Shown: positions 8,372 to 17,932 of the stretch, one piece after another | How positions within the stretch are numbered: position 1 is the stretch's first letter | Layout: every line of letters starts with the position of its first letter | Source of the DNA: DATLLJ01 sp035537875 | Lineage (GTDB): Bacteria > Acidobacteriota > Vicinamibacteria > Vicinamibacterales > CAVVIG01 | Assembly: GCA_035537875.1 (NCBI GenBank) | Contig: DATLLJ010000044.1 | Coordinates: forward strand, 1-64,000 | Direction: 5' to 3' | DNA: 64,000 bases | Notes under the pieces: model-generated | What the model was told of the DNA's origin: nothing | The model's input: only the letters and a program-made list of their open reading frames with translations | Databases searched by the model: none | Position numbers and translations under genes: made by a program

Positions 8372-9391
8372 TTACCTATTCTCTTTAAAGCCCATCGGGA
8401 TCGCCACGTCGGTTGCGGCAACGGTAGTCGAGACTTTCAGCACTTCGGTCGTGCTCGTCATGAAGGTGGCGCGCGCTTTGGGCTCCTCCGCGTTCTGACG
8501 CGCTGCCCGCCGCGCCAGACCGCCGAGCAGACCGCCGACGCTGGTCGGCGTCTGAGAAGAGGCGCCCGCGTTCGACTTCGCCTCCTGCGCCATCTGTTCC
8601 TTTGACTTCACAGCATCCATCGTCATGACGGTCAGGATGGCGGTGCCATCGATCTTCGCCCCTTCTGTCGTCAGCCGGCCCATCGCCTGGTTCATCATCG
8701 GATACATCACCATCGCGGCCGCCATCTGTTCGGCTGACGCGCCGGTGAGAAGGCCGCCGTACAGCTTCTGCGCGTACTTGAGGTCGAACTCGGCGATCTC
8801 CTTCATCGCCGCAATCTGCGGCGTCATCCACATGTCCGAGGTGACGACCATTCCGCCGCTCTCCTCGAGCGTCTTCTCCTTTTGGCGCATCGTAATCGTC
8901 AGGACCACCCGTCGTGTGTCGAACCCGTTGACGACCTTCGTCTCACCGGTGTTCTTCACGTCAACGTCGACCTCCATCTGAGTCTCGTTCGGCTCGGCCG
9001 CCGGGGCCGGGGGCTGCGCCTTGCCGTCCTGTTTCCGCGCTTCCTCCGCCGCCTCCTTCTGCGCTTCCTCCATCCGCCGCCGAAGTTCGTCGAACGTGGT
9101 GACCTTGTACGACTTCTTCTTCATATCGAGGTCGTACACCTTCTCCTCGGCCAGATCGATGATGACGCCGATCTGATCGTTGATCGTGGCCTTGCGGTCG
9201 CCCTTCACGGCCACCGTCGACGCGACGCCTTCCTTCGCGGCCTTGCCGCCAAAAATGTTGACCACCCGCCCGAGCGTGCCGCCGAACTCGATGTGTGTCT
9301 TCTCGTCGGCTCTGACCTCGGCTCTCACTGATTGCAGCGATAGCGCACACAAAGCTGCTGCGCCCGCAGCCACGAATCGCTTTCGAGTCAT
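8372..9391 (-). CDS. Secreted protein, DUF4412-like
   Basis: A 339-residue exported protein with a signal peptide (MTRKRFVAAGAAALCALSLQSVRA). The mature part resembles the DUF4412 type: IEFGGTLGRVVNIFGGKAA, a DLAEEKVYDLDMKKKSYKV repeat-like strand pair, a lysine/glutamate-rich helix (FDELRRRMEEAQKEAAEEARKQ in part), a Pro/Ala linker, and GFDTRRVVLTITMRQKEK. A Gly/Ala-rich segment near the C terminus (SVGGLLGGLARRAARQ) is of unknown role. The start is set by GGTGGAGGG three bases before the ATG; an ATG 24 bases upstream is less likely. Function is unknown; related proteins are predicted periplasmic. Confidence 0.72.
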   Translation of the reverse strand: MTRKRFVAAGAAALCALSLQSVRAEVRADEKTHIEFGGTLGRVVNIFGGKAAKEGVASTVAVKGDRKATINDQIGVIIDLAEEKVYDLDMKKKSYKVTTFDELRRRMEEAQKEAAEEARKQDGKAQPPAPAAEPNETQMEVDVDVKNTGETKVVNGFDTRRVVLTITMRQKEKTLEESGGMVVTSDMWMTPQIAAMKEIAEFDLKYAQKLYGGLLTGASAEQMAAAMVMYPMMNQAMGRLTTEGAKIDGTAILTVMTMDAVKSKEQMAQEAKSNAGASSQTPTSVGGLLGGLARRAARQNAEEPKARATFMTSTTEVLKVSTTVAATDVAIPMGFKENR

Positions 9392-9562
9392 AGACCCTCC
9401 ACCTGTCTGGATCAACCCCGCGCCTCGCGGATCATGTCTTCGGTTGCTTCAGCCGGACGTCAGATTGTACGCGCTATCACATTGATGCGGTGGATTCGCC
9501 GCGATTGAACTGTCGCGAACTTCAGGGGAACCGATGCTGCGCGGAAAGAAAAAGCAGTTACC

Positions 9563-9598
9563 GGGAGGTTGGAGGCCCAGTCAGGGCCCCGACCTCCC
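9563..9598 (-). terminator. Rho-independent-type terminator of the BON-domain gene
   Basis: On the minus strand GGGAGGT pairs with ACCTCCC around an inner GGGCC/GGCCC stem. A T-rich run (CTTTTTCTTT) follows about 10 bases later. It lies about 35 bases past the BON gene stop at 9634. Confidence 0.55.
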
Positions 9599-9633
9599 AC
9601 CCGGGGTCGCTTCCTTACTTGCCGTTTTTGTCG

Positions 9634-10086
9634 CTACTTCCCGTCTTTATCGCTGTCGCGGTCATCGTCGGTCACCGCGTCCTGGACCGCTTTACCGGCG
9701 TCCTTCACCGCCTCGCCGGTCGCTTCTGCGCCTCGCTCGATCGCCTTGCCTGTAGCTCGTGCCCCATCGTTGATGCTGTCACCAATACCATCGGATCGGC
9801 CGGCCGTTCCGCTGGTCGCGACGACCACGAGGCCGTCGACGACATCGCGGACACCCTCGGTCTGGCGGGTCAGCCGCACGGCCTGTTCCTTGGCGGCCGC
9901 CGACTGTACTTCGCCGGTCAGCGTCACAACGTGGTCGTTGGTCGTGACATTCACATCCGTGGCCTTCACGATATCGTCAGCCGCGAGTTTGGCCTTCACC
10001 TTCGACGTGACCCCCGCGTCGGTCTGTGCGCACGCGATGGTCCCCGCGAGCGCCACAATGGATGCGAAAGCAGCTAGTCTGTTCAC
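9634..10086 (-). CDS. BON-domain periplasmic protein, possible lipoprotein
   Basis: A 150-residue protein starting at GTG 10086, which follows a perfect AGGAGGAAGAACA ribosome binding site. Residues 1-19 form a signal sequence ending in GTIAC, a weak lipobox with C19. Residues about 24-90 form a BON domain (VTSKVKAKLAADDIV, VNVTTNDHVVTLTGEVQS, AVRLTRQTEGVRDVVDGLVV), the phospholipid-binding fold of OsmY and similar proteins. The tail from about 92 is low-complexity and helical (GKAIERGAEATGEAVKDAGK), ending in an acidic DDDRDSDKDGK. It probably acts at the inner or outer membrane surface under envelope stress; this is inference from the family. Confidence 0.85.
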   Translation of the reverse strand: MNRLAAFASIVALAGTIACAQTDAGVTSKVKAKLAADDIVKATDVNVTTNDHVVTLTGEVQSAAAKEQAVRLTRQTEGVRDVVDGLVVVATSGTAGRSDGIGDSINDGARATGKAIERGAEATGEAVKDAGKAVQDAVTDDDRDSDKDGK

Positions 10087-10170
10087 TGTTCTTCCTCCTG
10101 TCGAGCTCCACTGAGCCCTCATCCTCATTTGGCAGCATGGAGCGTGCCGATTGAGCACCCGAGGGTGGTC

Positions 10171-10186
10171 TGGCACGGGACGTGCT
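10171..10186 (+). promoter_or_regulatory. Candidate sigma-54 (-24/-12) promoter before the outer-membrane gene
   Basis: The sequence TGGCACGGGACGTGCT matches the TGGCACG-N4-TTGCW consensus except for one base (G for the first T of TTGC), with correct GG-to-GC spacing. It would start transcription at about 10197, next to the GTG at 10198. A sigma-54 activator is encoded at 14960-16354, but no link is shown. Confidence 0.3.
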
Positions 10187-10197
10187 GATTTCATCAC

Positions 10198-11415
10198 GTG
10201 CGAAAGAGCATTCCTGAGCTCGTGGGTGCGATCCTGCTGGTGCGGTTGGTCGTAAGCGCTGGCGTTGCGGACGCCCAGGAACGGACACCGGAGTCAGCGT
10301 CTGGCGCCGATCAGCCGCGTCTTGCCGGGATCTTTACAGGCACAAGAGAGGTCTTCGCCCAACCGCTTCACCCGCTGATTGACACCATTGCTTCCGGGGG
10401 GTGGGTCGGTGCGGGTATCGGCTACGACGCACCAACGCCGGAACGCTGGCGCGTCAGCTCGAAAGGGCTCGTCACACTCCATCAGTACTGGCTTGCACAG
10501 TTCGAAGGCGCGTACACGGGCGACCGCGTTGAAGCCGTGGGTTACGCACGTACGCGCAGCATGAAGCGGCTGAACTTCTTCGGAGTCGGGTCGGACAGCG
10601 AGGTGACGAACAGGACGTCGTTTACGCTTCGCGATCCGCTCATCGGTCTCGTCGCGTCCACACGAGTGGCACCGGCGGTCAGCATTGGCGGCCGCGTGGA
10701 ACAAATGTGGCCAGCAGTGGACGCGGGCGAGGATCCGCGTTACCCGAGCATCGAGCAGCGCTTCACCGATACTGATGCGCCCGGCCTTTCAGAACAGCCG
10801 CGGTTTGGCCGTTACGAGGCGTTCGTCCAGGCAACCGTGCCGCCATCAGATGGATGGTCGTTCAACCAGGGCGGCACCTATCGAGTCAGCTACGACATCT
10901 ACGACGATCAGGAGCTCAACCAGTTCGACTTCCGGCGACTGCAGCTCGAAGGGCGTCATCGATTCGCGATGCCGCAACCCTTTCACACCCTGACGATTCG
11001 CGGATGGCTGTCGTCAGCCGAGCCCCTGTCCGGACGTGAGGTGCCGTTCTTCCTGCAGCACACACTGGGAGGCACGAGCAATATCCGGAGCGTCTACGAT
11101 GCGCCGGTCGGCGGCGACAAGACGGCGGCGACGCTGCGCGCGTTTTCGAGTCACCGATATCGCGACAACCATCTGTTCCTTCTCCAAGCCGAGTATCGAT
11201 GGAATGCCTGGGGTCCGTTGGAGACGACGGTCTTCGCCGAGTCGGGCCAGGTGGCCAGCCGGTTCTCCGATCTGAAGTTGTCGCGCCTTCAGACCAGCTA
11301 TGGTTTCAGCATGAGCTTCATGCGCGGCGCCAATGCGATGGCCCGCATCGACTTCGGCTTCGGAGGCGATGAGGGGTCGCGTGTCTTCTTCGATATGGGA
11401 GGGTGGCTGCGATGA
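10198..11415 (+). CDS. Outer-membrane beta-barrel protein of the Omp85/surface-antigen (D15) type
   Basis: A 405-residue protein starting at GTG. Residues 1-26 form a signal peptide (LVRLVVSAGVADA). The remainder is a series of alternating-hydrophobic strands; the C-terminal third has the features of a D15/BamA-type barrel: LGGTSNIRSVYD, FLLQAEYRWNAWGPLETTVFAE and a final VFFDMGGWLR ending on an aromatic-rich strand. No POTRA domains are seen, so it is a short barrel of the kind that usually accompanies a secreted partner rather than BamA itself. The stop overlaps the next start as ATGA, so it is coupled to the exported kinase-fold-like protein. Confidence 0.75.
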   Translation: MRKSIPELVGAILLVRLVVSAGVADAQERTPESASGADQPRLAGIFTGTREVFAQPLHPLIDTIASGGWVGAGIGYDAPTPERWRVSSKGLVTLHQYWLAQFEGAYTGDRVEAVGYARTRSMKRLNFFGVGSDSEVTNRTSFTLRDPLIGLVASTRVAPAVSIGGRVEQMWPAVDAGEDPRYPSIEQRFTDTDAPGLSEQPRFGRYEAFVQATVPPSDGWSFNQGGTYRVSYDIYDDQELNQFDFRRLQLEGRHRFAMPQPFHTLTIRGWLSSAEPLSGREVPFFLQHTLGGTSNIRSVYDAPVGGDKTAATLRAFSSHRYRDNHLFLLQAEYRWNAWGPLETTVFAESGQVASRFSDLKLSRLQTSYGFSMSFMRGANAMARIDFGFGGDEGSRVFFDMGGWLR

Positions 11416-12329
11416 GATCGCGCCCGATCGCCTTCTTCACCCTGATGGTGCTCCTTGCGAGCGCACTCGTCCGGACGATCGCGGCGGACGACCAGATGGC
11501 GGCGCTCTGGCAGGACCCGGTCGATCTCGAGCGACGCGATCTGTTGTATGGGCCGGGCGGCCGCGGGCTCGTTCCGCTGGAGACTGCCAGTTACGAGTTG
11601 ATCGACGTCGATACGAAGGGGTTCAGTTCGGGCTACGACGTTCGCGACGCGCAGGGCCGCAAATGGAGCGTGAAGCTCGGCCCCGAAGCTCAGCCCGAGG
11701 TGGTGGTGTCGCGGTTACTCTGGGCGGTTGGGTACCATCAACCGGCGACGTATTACCTGCCCCGGTGGACCCTCAGCGCGAATGGGAAGCGTACGACCCA
11801 GCCGCCAGCTCGCTTTCGTCTCGAAGCGGCCAACCGGAAGAACGTCGGCGAATGGTCCTGGCGCGACAATCCATTCGTCGGCTCACGGCCGTTCCAGGGT
11901 CTCGTCGTGATGATGGTCATGGTCAACAACTGGGACCTGAAGACGTCCCAGAACGTCATCTATCGTGTCGATCACGATCGCAAACCGCATGACGTATATG
12001 TGGTCAAAGACCTGGGCGCATCGCTCGGTAAGACAGGCTGGCTGCTTCCGGGCACGCGCGACGACCTTCAGGGCTTCGAAGAGGAAGGATTCGTCAGCGG
12101 AGTCGAAGGCAATCGCGTGAAATTCGACTACAAAGGAGGCTGGCGCGAGCCACAGGTGATCGCGAGCGTGGCCCCTGCCGACGTGCGCTGGATCTGCGCG
12201 CTCCTTGCCCGCCTGTCGCCGCAACAGTGGGGCGACGCGTTCCGGGCGGGCGGCTACTCTGCCTCCGAGGCGGACCGCTATATCAAACGACTCCGGCAGA
12301 AGGTGGCCGAGGGCCAGGAGCTCGGCTGA
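11412..12329 (+). CDS. Exported protein with kinase-fold-like motifs
   Basis: A 305-residue protein with an N-terminal signal peptide (MRSRPIAFFTLMVLLASALVRTIAA). Motifs in order suggest a HipA- or lipid-kinase-like fold: a lysine in KWSVKLG, a glutamate in QPEVVVSRL, a catalytic-loop-like NNWDLKTSQNVIY (Asp and Asn at the expected spacing) and VVKDLGASLG, like a metal-binding DxG. I infer this from motif order only. The start overlaps the stop of the outer-membrane gene. An exported protein has no normal ATP supply, so the resemblance may reflect shared fold without kinase activity. Annotated relatives, if any, would most likely be hypothetical proteins. Confidence 0.65.
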   Translation: MRSRPIAFFTLMVLLASALVRTIAADDQMAALWQDPVDLERRDLLYGPGGRGLVPLETASYELIDVDTKGFSSGYDVRDAQGRKWSVKLGPEAQPEVVVSRLLWAVGYHQPATYYLPRWTLSANGKRTTQPPARFRLEAANRKNVGEWSWRDNPFVGSRPFQGLVVMMVMVNNWDLKTSQNVIYRVDHDRKPHDVYVVKDLGASLGKTGWLLPGTRDDLQGFEEEGFVSGVEGNRVKFDYKGGWREPQVIASVAPADVRWICALLARLSPQQWGDAFRAGGYSASEADRYIKRLRQKVAEGQELG

Positions 12330-12365
12330 CGCACCTCCAGCGAGCGCGTATGCCTCGCCTCGCGA

Positions 12366-12371
12366 TACACT
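12366..12371 (+). promoter_or_regulatory. -10 box of the AI-2E-family gene
   Basis: TACACT preceded by GA lies 8 bases before the ATG at 12380, so the mRNA would be leaderless or nearly so. This supports the start at 12380. Confidence 0.35.
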
Positions 12372-12379
12372 CAGTACCG

Positions 12380-13437
12380 ATGGAAACCAGCGCCGCACGG
12401 GAGCGGATCAACGGCCTGCTCTTCTACGGCACCGTCCTGCTCCTCGCGTATCTGGTGTACCTGTTGTTTCGGCCGTTTCTCACACCGTTGTTGTGGGCGG
12501 CGGTGCTCGCGGCGCTCTTTCACGCCCCCTTCCTCAGTCTGGCGAAACGCTGGGGCAAAACCTGGGCGGCCGCGATTGGCACGGCAGCGGTCACAGTGCT
12601 CATCATCGTTCCCCTTATTCTCGTGATGAGCGCCTTCGTGCAGGAGGCCACCGCCACTCTCAGTTCCATCGATCTCTCTTTGGAATCAGCCGGGTTCGCT
12701 CGTCTGCAGCGAGTCTGGACGCGCGTCCAGTCGTTCGGCCCCGGAGGAAGCCTGGGCAGCCTCGAGGACATCGTGAAGCAAGGCGCCTCCAGCATCGCCG
12801 GCTTCGTGGCTGGTCAGGCCGGAACCGTGTTGCGCAACGTCGCCGTGATCGTTGTCCACCTCGTCGTGACGCTGTTCGCTCTGTTCTTCTTCTTCCGGGA
12901 CGGGGACACGATCATGGCAGCCTTCCGCCGGGTGCTGCCGTTCGAATCGGATCAGCTGGACAGGATGATCGGTGAGGCCAGAGATTTGATCCACGCCAGC
13001 GTCACCGCCAGCCTCAGCGTCGCAATTATTCAGGGGACTCTGGGCGGGCTGATGTTCGCGATTCTCGGCGTCGGCGCGTCCGTCTTCTGGGGCGTCATCA
13101 TGACGTTCTTCGCCCTGCTGCCCATTGGCGCCGGGATTGTCTGGGGACCGGTGGCGCTGTGGCTCATGCTCTCGGGCAGCATGGGACGCGGCCTCACGCT
13201 GCTGGCGGTCGGCGTCGGCATCATTGGCCTGGTCGACAACGTGCTGCGCCCGATGCTGTTAAGTGGCCGGACACAGCTGAACGGGCTCCTCGTCTTCGTC
13301 AGCCTGCTCGGAGGCATTGCGGCCTTTGGCTTTCTCGGGCTGGTCCTTGGGCCAGTCATCATGGCCACGGCGATCGGCGTGCTCGACGCCTACACGAAGG
13401 AGCGCCGGACCGTGGGACGGAAAGAGAGCAAGTTGAT

Positions 13438-13450
<13 letters not shown>
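12380..13450 (+). CDS. AI-2E family (PerM/TqsA-like) membrane transporter
   Basis: A 356-residue polytopic protein. It begins with two hydrophobic helices (LLFYGTVLLLAYLVYLLFRPF, in part; LLWAAVLAALF), then the long soluble central region, then the conserved C-terminal block with ASLSVAIIQGTLGGLMFAILG, VFWGVIMTFFALLPIGAGIVW, and LLVFVSLLGGIAAFGFLGLVLGP. These are the hallmarks of the AI-2E/PerM exporter family, whose members export signalling molecules or sodium; the substrate here is unknown. The start at 12380 is preferred over upstream ATGs because it avoids a 100-base overlap with the previous gene and has a -10 box 8 bases upstream. Its last 13 bases overlap the end of the convergent epimerase gene. 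Confidence 0.88.
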
Positions 13451-14400
<950 letters not shown>

Positions 14401-14411
14401 TCAAGAAAGTC

Positions 14412-14915
14412 GCAGTAAGCCGTAAGCCGAATTCTGTCCCCTGATGCTGCGGCTTGCGCCGCCGGCATCGGGGTGACGACCATTCCTCTAGCCCCGACAT
14501 TGCTGGCGGGGTCAAGCGACCGACCCGGAGGCCCGGACGGGCCGTCCGATGCGCCTCCCTATTTGGTCTTGCTCCGTGTGGGGTTTGGCCTGCCACCCGT
14601 GTTGCCACGGGCGCGGTGCGCTCTTACCGCACCTTTTCACCCTTACCCGCCTTCGCCCTCGGCCCTTCGAGCGCCGGGCTCCGGCGCGGCAGGCTCTCCT
14701 CGCAGGCAGGAGCTTGCCTCGCCGAAGCTCGAGACGCGAAGAGCCGAGAGCGAAGGCGGGCGGTATGTTTTCTGTGCCACTTTCCTTCAAGTCGCCCTGA
14801 CCGGGGATTACCCGGCACACTGCCCTGCGGAGTTCGGACTTTCCTCCCACCGTCGCTGGCGTGAGCGCCTTGCGGCGCCGAACCAGCGTCGGCGGGCGGT
14901 CGTCTGGCTTACTGC
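14412..14915 (-). ncRNA. rnpB: RNase P RNA (bacterial class A) with enlarged P12 region
   Basis: The minus strand contains the conserved blocks of bacterial RNase P RNA: AGACGACCGC near the 5' end, GAGGAAAGTCCGAACTCC, GCAGGGCAGTG, GGAAAGTGGCACAGAAAA, GGTAAGAG with TGCGGT, GGTGGCAGGCC and, near the 3' end, GACAGAATTCGGCTTAC. Helix P1 is seen as GCAGTAAGCC (plus-strand 14906-14915) pairing with GGCTTACTGC (14412-14421), which sets the ends. At about 504 nt it is longer than the usual 350-400 nt. The extra length is a P12 arm spanning about 14655-14765, closed by CCGCCTTCGC/GCGAAGGCGG with an additional inner hairpin of GCAGGC/GCCTGC type. The RNA processes pre-tRNA 5' ends. Confidence 0.96.
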
Positions 14916-14923
14916 AACATGCC

Positions 14924-14929
14924 ATTGTA
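14924..14929 (-). promoter_or_regulatory. -10 box of rnpB
   Basis: The minus strand reads TACAAT 8 bases upstream of the P1 helix, a fitting distance for transcription starting at or just before the mature 5' end. No consensus -35 is seen. Confidence 0.5.
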
Positions 14930-14959
14930 CCTCGTAGGCAGGCATGCGCCGATGTGCCG

Positions 14960-16354
14960 CTAGCCGTCCGTTTCCTGACTGATCTGATACTGCTCGAGTT
15001 TCTTGTAGAGGTTGCTGCGAGGTGTGTCGATGACCTCCGCGGTCTTCGAGATGTTCCAGGCATTTTCTCGAAGCTTGGCGACCAGATAGGCGCGTTCGGC
15101 GTCGTCTTTGAATTCGCGCAGCGTGCCCGCTTTGGGCGGGCTCATCTCGCCGCCTGGCTTCGGCGCGGCCGGCGCGCCGCCCGAGGGCGAGCGGACCGCG
15201 TCGGGCAGATCGGAGACATCGATGGTATCGCCCGTCGTCATGATGATGAGCCGCTCGACGGTGTTGCGCAGCTCACGGATGTTCCCCTTCCAGCGGTACC
15301 GCTGCAGCGCGACGACGGCCGCCTGCGTAATCTTCTTGGGCCGCACGTTGTTCTCGCGGCTGAAGAACTCCATGTAGTGGCGCACGAGCTGCGGGATGTC
15401 CTCAGGGCGGGCCCGCAGCGGCGGCACCGAGATCGGAATGACGGCGAGACGGAAATACAGGTCTTCGCGGAAGTGGCCCTTCGCGATTTCCTCTTCCAGG
15501 TTCTTGTTGGTCGCGGCGATGACGCGCACGTCCACCTTGGTGGTGCGCGCCGATCCCAGCCGCTCGACTTCTCCCTCTTGAAGGACGCGCAGCACCTTGG
15601 CCTGCGTCTTGGCGCTCATGTCGCCGATTTCGTCCAAGAAGATGGTCCCGCGATCCGCCTGTTCGAATTTTCCGACCTGTTTCTCGGTCGCGCCCGTGAA
15701 CGATCCCTTCTCATGGCCGAAGAGCTCGGACTCGATCAGATCTTCGGGAATCGCCGCGCAGTTGACTTGCACGAAGCGCTCCCGGCTGCGGAGGCTGTTG
15801 CGGTGGATGGTCCGGGCGACCAGTTCCTTGCCGACTCCGCTCTCCCCCTGGATGAGCACCGTCGCGTTGGTCGGCGCTGCCCGGCCGATGGCCGCCATCA
15901 CCTGCTTCAGCTCGGCGCTGTCGCCGATCATCTGGTGCCGGACTTCGACCGCCTTCTTGAGCGATCGATTCTCGTCGCGAAGCCGCGCCTGCTCGAGCGC
16001 GTTCTGTATCGTCACGCGCAGCCGTTCCGTGCTTTCGAACGGTTTCTCCAGGAAGTCGAGAGCGCCGCGCCGGATGGCGTCGACGGCCGTGCTCGGCGTG
16101 CCGTGCGCGGAGATCATGACGACCGGCAGCAACTCGTTCATGGAATGCAGCCGCCCGAGCACGTCGAGCCCGTCCATGCCGGGCATCTTGACATCGAGCA
16201 AGACCAGGTCGAAGGCCTCACGCTCGACGAGCGCAAGGCCTTCCTGCCCCGTCGCCGCGCCAACGAATTCGTAGCCTTCGTATTCGAGCGTCATCCGCAG
16301 GGAATCGCGGATGGCGGCCTCGTCATCGATGACTAGGATGCGTGATTTGGGCAT
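14960..16354 (-). CDS. NtrC-family sigma-54-dependent response regulator
   Basis: A 464-residue regulator. Residues 1-120 form a receiver domain with phosphoacceptor D54 (LLDVKMPG) and switch lysine in EKP. Residues about 140-375 form the AAA+ domain: Walker A GESGVGKE (170-177), sigma-54 contact loop GSFTGA (217-222, with Ser for the usual Ala) and Walker B FLDEIG (239-244). The C terminus carries a Fis-type helix-turn-helix (AWNISKTAEVIDTPRSNLYKKL, in part). It should activate sigma-54 promoters on phosphorylation, with the kinase encoded elsewhere. It follows the HtrA gene by 9 bases, so the two probably form an envelope-stress or protease-regulator unit. Confidence 0.95.
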   Translation of the reverse strand: MPKSRILVIDDEAAIRDSLRMTLEYEGYEFVGAATGQEGLALVEREAFDLVLLDVKMPGMDGLDVLGRLHSMNELLPVVMISAHGTPSTAVDAIRRGALDFLEKPFESTERLRVTIQNALEQARLRDENRSLKKAVEVRHQMIGDSAELKQVMAAIGRAAPTNATVLIQGESGVGKELVARTIHRNSLRSRERFVQVNCAAIPEDLIESELFGHEKGSFTGATEKQVGKFEQADRGTIFLDEIGDMSAKTQAKVLRVLQEGEVERLGSARTTKVDVRVIAATNKNLEEEIAKGHFREDLYFRLAVIPISVPPLRARPEDIPQLVRHYMEFFSRENNVRPKKITQAAVVALQRYRWKGNIRELRNTVERLIIMTTGDTIDVSDLPDAVRSPSGGAPAAPKPGGEMSPPKAGTLREFKDDAERAYLVAKLRENAWNISKTAEVIDTPRSNLYKKLEQYQISQETDG

Positions 16355-16363
16355 GCCGCCGGA

Positions 16364-17890
16364 TCATCGATCCTCGACGCGCACGGTCTTGAGCTGGCGC
16401 TGATCGAGTTCGGGCGAGTAGAGAAAGAATGTGACGATTTCTCCCGGATTCACCGTCTGCGCGATGCGGCGATAGTCGTCGGCCGACTCCACCATCTGGC
16501 GGTTGATCTCCAGGAGAACCGTACCGCGATTGATACCGCCGTCAGCGGCAGAGCTCAGAGGCTCGACGCGCGTAATCAATACGCCCTTGGTACCGGTCGG
16601 AAGCGCGAGACGGTCAGCCGTCAGGCGATCGATATCGCGCACGGTCAACCCGAGGGGAGCGGCCTCCGCCCGGTCGACGGCCGGGGACGGCAGGGCTTGC
16701 GTCTGGCCCTGCCCCCGATCGCGGCTCGGTCTCTCGGCGAGCTTGACCAGGATCTCGTGATCGCGTCCCTCCCGAACGACGTGCAGACGCACCGTCGTGC
16801 CGGGCGGTTGCGCGGAGATATCTCGAATGAGCTGGTTATCGTTTTCCTGCGCCTTGCCGTCGAGTGCCACGATGACGTCGTAGGGACGCAGCCCGGCCCG
16901 CTCCGCCGGCGATCCCGCGGTGACGTCCTGCACGAGGGCGCCGTTCTTGACCGAAAGCTTGAGCGACTGCTGCAGGTCCCTGTCGATTTCCCGCAGCGCC
17001 ACGCCGATATACCCGCGGCTCACCCGCCCGTTGGCCCGCAGCTGGGGAAGAATCGATGTGGCGATGTTGATGGGGACCGCGAAGCCGATGTTGCTTCCGC
17101 GCGCGCTGATGGCGGCGTTGATGCCGATGACCTCGCCCCGGGAATTGATGAGCGGTCCCCCGCTGTTGCCGAAATTGATCGCGGCATCGGTCTGGATGTA
17201 GCTGTCGAGGCTCGCGTCGAAGAGCTTCCGGCCCATGTAGCTGACAACACCGACGGTGACGCTGTGTTCGTACCCGAGCGGGTCGCCGATGGCAATCACC
17301 CATTCGCCCATTCGCAGCATCGACGAGTCGCCGAGCGGAGCCACCGGTAACTGCGTCTGGCCGTCCACCTTGATCAGCGCGATGTCGGTATCCGGATCGG
17401 AGCCGATGACGTGCGCGCGGAGCATCCGTCCGTCGGAGAGCTTGACGGTGATGCGCTCGGCTCGATCGATGACGTGATGGTTTGTCAGGATGTGCCCATC
17501 GCTATCGATGATGAACCCGCTGCCTTCACCTCGCCGAGGCGTGTCGAGCTCGAAGCGAGGTCCGGAATCGTTCGGTCCATCCAGCGGCCCGGGGGAGCCT
17601 GGGGTTGTCCGGTTGCGGCGAGCTCGCGGATCCCGTCCTCGGGTGGTGGCATCGATGTTGACGACGGCCGGGTTGATGCGGTCCACGACATCCGCGAAGT
17701 TGAGGATCGGAACCCCGACCGGCGGCATGGGCCCTGGAATCGGCCTGAATGCGGCCTCTCTGACCGCCGGGCCGACGACCGGGCCGACCGAGACTGATGG
17801 CTGTGCTCCGCTCCCGGCGAAGATGGCGCCGACCAGGAAGGCGATGATCGTGGTCAGCGAAAAGGTGACGAACGCAAAACGTGACGACAT
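16364..17890 (-). CDS. HtrA/DegP-type serine protease with two PDZ domains
   Basis: A 508-residue periplasmic or membrane-tethered protease. An N-terminal hydrophobic stretch (FVTFSLTTIIAFLVGAIFAGS) is a signal anchor. The trypsin-like domain has the full triad: H139 in TNHHVI, D169 in DPDTDIALIKV and S243 in FGNSGGPLIN. Two PDZ domains follow (RGYIGVALREID, GSPAERAGLRPYDVIVALDG; then LGLTVRDIDRL, GVLITRVEPLSSAADGGI). The role is quality control of envelope proteins. The start at 17890 places the anchor at the N terminus; an ATG at 17917, 15 bases after ligA, is also open and would add nine residues. The gene lies between ligA and the NtrC-type regulator. Confidence 0.94.
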   Translation of the reverse strand: MSSRFAFVTFSLTTIIAFLVGAIFAGSGAQPSVSVGPVVGPAVREAAFRPIPGPMPPVGVPILNFADVVDRINPAVVNIDATTRGRDPRARRNRTTPGSPGPLDGPNDSGPRFELDTPRRGEGSGFIIDSDGHILTNHHVIDRAERITVKLSDGRMLRAHVIGSDPDTDIALIKVDGQTQLPVAPLGDSSMLRMGEWVIAIGDPLGYEHSVTVGVVSYMGRKLFDASLDSYIQTDAAINFGNSGGPLINSRGEVIGINAAISARGSNIGFAVPINIATSILPQLRANGRVSRGYIGVALREIDRDLQQSLKLSVKNGALVQDVTAGSPAERAGLRPYDVIVALDGKAQENDNQLIRDISAQPPGTTVRLHVVREGRDHEILVKLAERPSRDRGQGQTQALPSPAVDRAEAAPLGLTVRDIDRLTADRLALPTGTKGVLITRVEPLSSAADGGINRGTVLLEINRQMVESADDYRRIAQTVNPGEIVTFFLYSPELDQRQLKTVRVEDR

Positions 17891-17932
17891 ATGGGTTGGT
17901 CGGACTCCGGTCCGCATCGCTCGGGAGTCTGC

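Noticed and set aside
14861..16336. A 491-codon plus-strand frame opposite the NtrC-type regulator
   Set aside because: The translation has no recognisable domain, while the opposite strand gives a complete REC-AAA-HTH regulator.
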